This document shows, one piece after another, positions 5,661-7,372 of a DNA stretch of 7,372 nucleotides. The stretch covers positions 1 to 7,372 of the forward strand of contig JAEZKW010000271.1 in NCBI GenBank assembly GCA_023415375.1, given 5' to 3'. The notes below the pieces were generated by a model that worked only from the letters and a program-made list of their open reading frames with translations, made no database searches and was not told where the DNA came from. The DNA comes from Bacillota bacterium. Lineage in GTDB: Bacteria; Bacillota; UBA4882; UBA8346. How positions within the stretch are numbered: position 1 is the first letter of the stretch; each line of letters begins with the position of its first letter. The position numbers and the translations under genes were made by a program.

Positions 5661-6584
5661 ATGGAACTTAAAAACAGAATGGGTGGCTTTAAAGGTTTAT
5701 TATTTGGAAATACTTTTGCGGATAAACGGGCCAGGATTGGTTATGCTTTTGTTTTACCAGCTGTAATCTATTTTATGATCGTTTATTTCTATCCTTTGTT
5801 ACAATCCGTGAAAATGTCATTTTTTCAGGGTGGCTTTGGCGAAGCATCCAGATTTGTCGGGCTTGATTCATATAAATACATCTTTTCCGATCCCATGTTC
5901 TGGCTCACTGTAAAGAACACGCTTTACTTTGTAGTGTTATCCGTGCCGGGAACGGTGTTTTTATCATTAATGGTGGCGATTTTATTAAGCCGGATCCGAA
6001 ACAAGAAATTCCGTGATCTATTAAGCGCCACTTATTTTTTACCTTTAGTCACCTCTTTGGTGGCGGCGGCTTTGATATGGGGATGGATCTATCAGCCGAT
6101 CTATGGATTGGCCAACTATTTATTGGCGGCGATCGGTTTAGGGCCTCAAAAATGGCTCAGTTCGACAGCTCAAGTCATGCCGTCCTTGGCGGTTATTAAT
6201 ATTTGGTTGCGGGTCGGTTTTGACACCATTATTTTCTTAGCAGCCTTACAAAGCATCCCGGATGAACTATTGGAAGCTTCAAGGATTGACGGGGCCAACG
6301 CGTTAAGAACTTTTCGGCATATTACGTTGCCTTTATTAAACCCTCAAATTGTGATGGTTACTATTTTGGAGTTAATCACTGCCGTTAAAGTCTTTGACCA
6401 GGTTTATGCCACTACGGTGGGTGGTCCGGCCAATGCTAGCCGCGTTATTATGATGTATCTTTATGATATGTCGTTTCAATGGTTTAAATTTGGCGAAGCC
6501 TCAGTTGTAGCTATCTTTATATTCATCTCGCTTTTAATAGTTAGTCTCTTGCAATGGATATTTGTACGAAAGTCTGCCTATTAA
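5661..6584 (+). CDS. ABC sugar transporter permease, MalF/UgpA-like (CUT1)
   Basis: This is a 307-residue inner-membrane subunit with about six transmembrane segments, near residues 27-49, 85-110, 122-143, 174-197, 229-250 and 278-300. The cytoplasmic EAA loop that docks the ATPase is clear at 205-224 (EASRIDGANALRTFRHITLP), with the conserved glycine at 211 and LP at the end. The basic N-terminal stretch (DKRARIGYAFVLPA) and the YPLLQSVKMSF segment are typical of MalF-type partners. The length is normal for short MalF-like proteins that lack the extra domain of enteric MalF. GAGGTG lies five bases before the ATG. It should form a heterodimer with the following permease, work with the binding protein upstream, and be powered by an ATPase not seen in the window. 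The substrate is not evident. Confidence 0.93.
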   Translation: MELKNRMGGFKGLLFGNTFADKRARIGYAFVLPAVIYFMIVYFYPLLQSVKMSFFQGGFGEASRFVGLDSYKYIFSDPMFWLTVKNTLYFVVLSVPGTVFLSLMVAILLSRIRNKKFRDLLSATYFLPLVTSLVAAALIWGWIYQPIYGLANYLLAAIGLGPQKWLSSTAQVMPSLAVINIWLRVGFDTIIFLAALQSIPDELLEASRIDGANALRTFRHITLPLLNPQIVMVTILELITAVKVFDQVYATTVGGPANASRVIMMYLYDMSFQWFKFGEASVVAIFIFISLLIVSLLQWIFVRKSAY

Positions 6585-6612
6585 AGTATACCTGGTAAAG
6601 GTGGTAGAATTA

Positions 6613-7372
6613 ATGAAGAAGGATAGCATTGCTATTGATAATAGTATGAATACCAAAAAATGTCTTAATTATGATTGGATCTGGACTTTGTTGGTAGTAA
6701 TCGGAGCGTTGTTTGTGTTGTTGCCCTTTGTATGGATGCTTTTAACCTCATTAAAAACACCGGCCGAGATTCAGGCGATTCCGCTCAAGTTTTGGCCGGA
6801 TAAATGGCTCAATTTTCAAAATTATATTGATCTCTTTCAACGTCAACCGTTTCACTTATATGTTTGGAATACAATCATTGTTTCCGGTATCAGTACCCTG
6901 ACGAGCGTAATTGTTTCAGCTATGGCCGGATATGGATTTGCTAAATACGATTTTCCGCTCAAGGAATTCTGGTTTTTTAGCATCCTCGCTTTGTTGATGA
7001 TCCCGTTTCAAGCGATCGTGATACCGCTTTATCAATGGGTGGTGCAATTCGGTTTAATCAACACTTATATTGGATTGATGCTGCCCCAATTTGTCAGCGC
7101 CTTTGGAGTGTTTATGATGCGCGAGGCTGTTACGGGGATACCCAATGATTATATCGATTCCGCTCGGCTTGATGGCTCATCGGAACTCGGCATTTTTTTC
7201 CGGATTATTTTGCCTTCAATTACTCCGTCGCTGGCGGCTTTGACTATTATTAAATTTTTATGGACTTGGAATGAGTTTTTCTGGCCGCTGGTTTGTACGA
7301 ATAGCGATCTAATGAAAGTTATTACGTTAGGCTTAGCGTCATTTAATAATCAGTATTTTGTGGAGTATAATT
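6613..7372 (+). CDS. ABC sugar transporter permease, MalG/UgpE-like (CUT1), 3' end outside window
   Basis: An ATG at 6613, with AGGTGG eight bases upstream, opens a frame of 253 residues that is still open at the window edge. Family members are usually about 270-300 residues, so only the C-terminal end is missing. A transmembrane segment is at about 22-46, followed by TSLKTPAEI, a hallmark of MalG-type proteins. Further segments lie near 84-108, 118-140 and 150-170. The EAA loop is at 180-201 (YIDSARLDGSSELGIFFRII, then LP), and FLWTWNEFFWPLV (215-227) is the typical MalG-like stretch after it. An in-frame ATG at 6646 is a less likely alternative start without a comparable ribosome-binding site. 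The gene starts 28 bases after the MalF-like gene and is its partner in the membrane channel. Confidence 0.92.
   Translation, partial: MKKDSIAIDNSMNTKKCLNYDWIWTLLVVIGALFVLLPFVWMLLTSLKTPAEIQAIPLKFWPDKWLNFQNYIDLFQRQPFHLYVWNTIIVSGISTLTSVIVSAMAGYGFAKYDFPLKEFWFFSILALLMIPFQAIVIPLYQWVVQFGLINTYIGLMLPQFVSAFGVFMMREAVTGIPNDYIDSARLDGSSELGIFFRIILPSITPSLAALTIIKFLWTWNEFFWPLVCTNSDLMKVITLGLASFNNQYFVEYN

Noticed and set aside
1..7372. CRISPR arrays, tRNA or rRNA genes, insertion sequences, attachment sites
   Set aside because: No repeat-spacer pattern, RNA gene, transposase or long terminal repeat was seen. The window is explained by seven genes and their regulatory gaps.

Overview
The window reads as an accessory sugar-utilisation locus of an anaerobic-looking, low-GC bacterium. 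Ribosome-binding sites are strong and Bacillota-like (a perfect AAAGGAGG precedes the dehydrogenase), and the regulator is a GntR/LacI hybrid of a kind common in Bacillota. The sugar-binding protein has an ordinary signal peptide with no lipobox cysteine, which fits a cell with an outer membrane better than a classical Gram-positive. A diderm Bacillota lineage (Limnochordia- or Halanaerobiales-like) is my best guess, with Thermotogota-like lineages possible. The exact taxon cannot be read from this sequence.

Layout. Two genes run leftwards: a GntR/LacI-type regulator (1450-2559) and, 53 bases downstream, a fumarate-reductase/AprA-like FAD flavoprotein whose 3' end lies beyond base 1. A divergent intergenic region (2560-2779) separates them from the rightward genes. 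Those are a FucU-type sugar mutarotase (2780-3208) and a short-chain dehydrogenase (3222-4001), 13 bases apart. Then come a 291-base regulatory gap (4002-4292), a CUT1 ABC sugar-binding protein (4293-5576), a strong stem-loop (5589-5618), and two CUT1 permeases, MalF-like (5661-6584) and MalG-like (6613 to the window end, incomplete). No transport ATPase is present in the window.

How it may work together. The binding protein and permeases would import a sugar or small glycoside. FucU would interconvert its anomers. The dehydrogenase would oxidise the sugar, possibly at C1 to a lactone as in the non-phosphorylative L-fucose route. The flavoprotein would perform another redox step or act as an electron sink. 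The mutarotase family call is strong. The pathway, and L-fucose as the substrate, are inference.

Regulation. The two rightward promoter regions share a 24-base element in opposite orientations (2713-2736 on +, 4066-4089 on -; 18 of 24 positions identical by eye). The second copy contains the inverted repeat GTATACA-N9-TGTATAC. This is a good candidate operator for the local regulator and would tie catabolism and transport into one regulon. The stem-loop after the binding-protein gene probably lowers permease expression relative to the binding protein.
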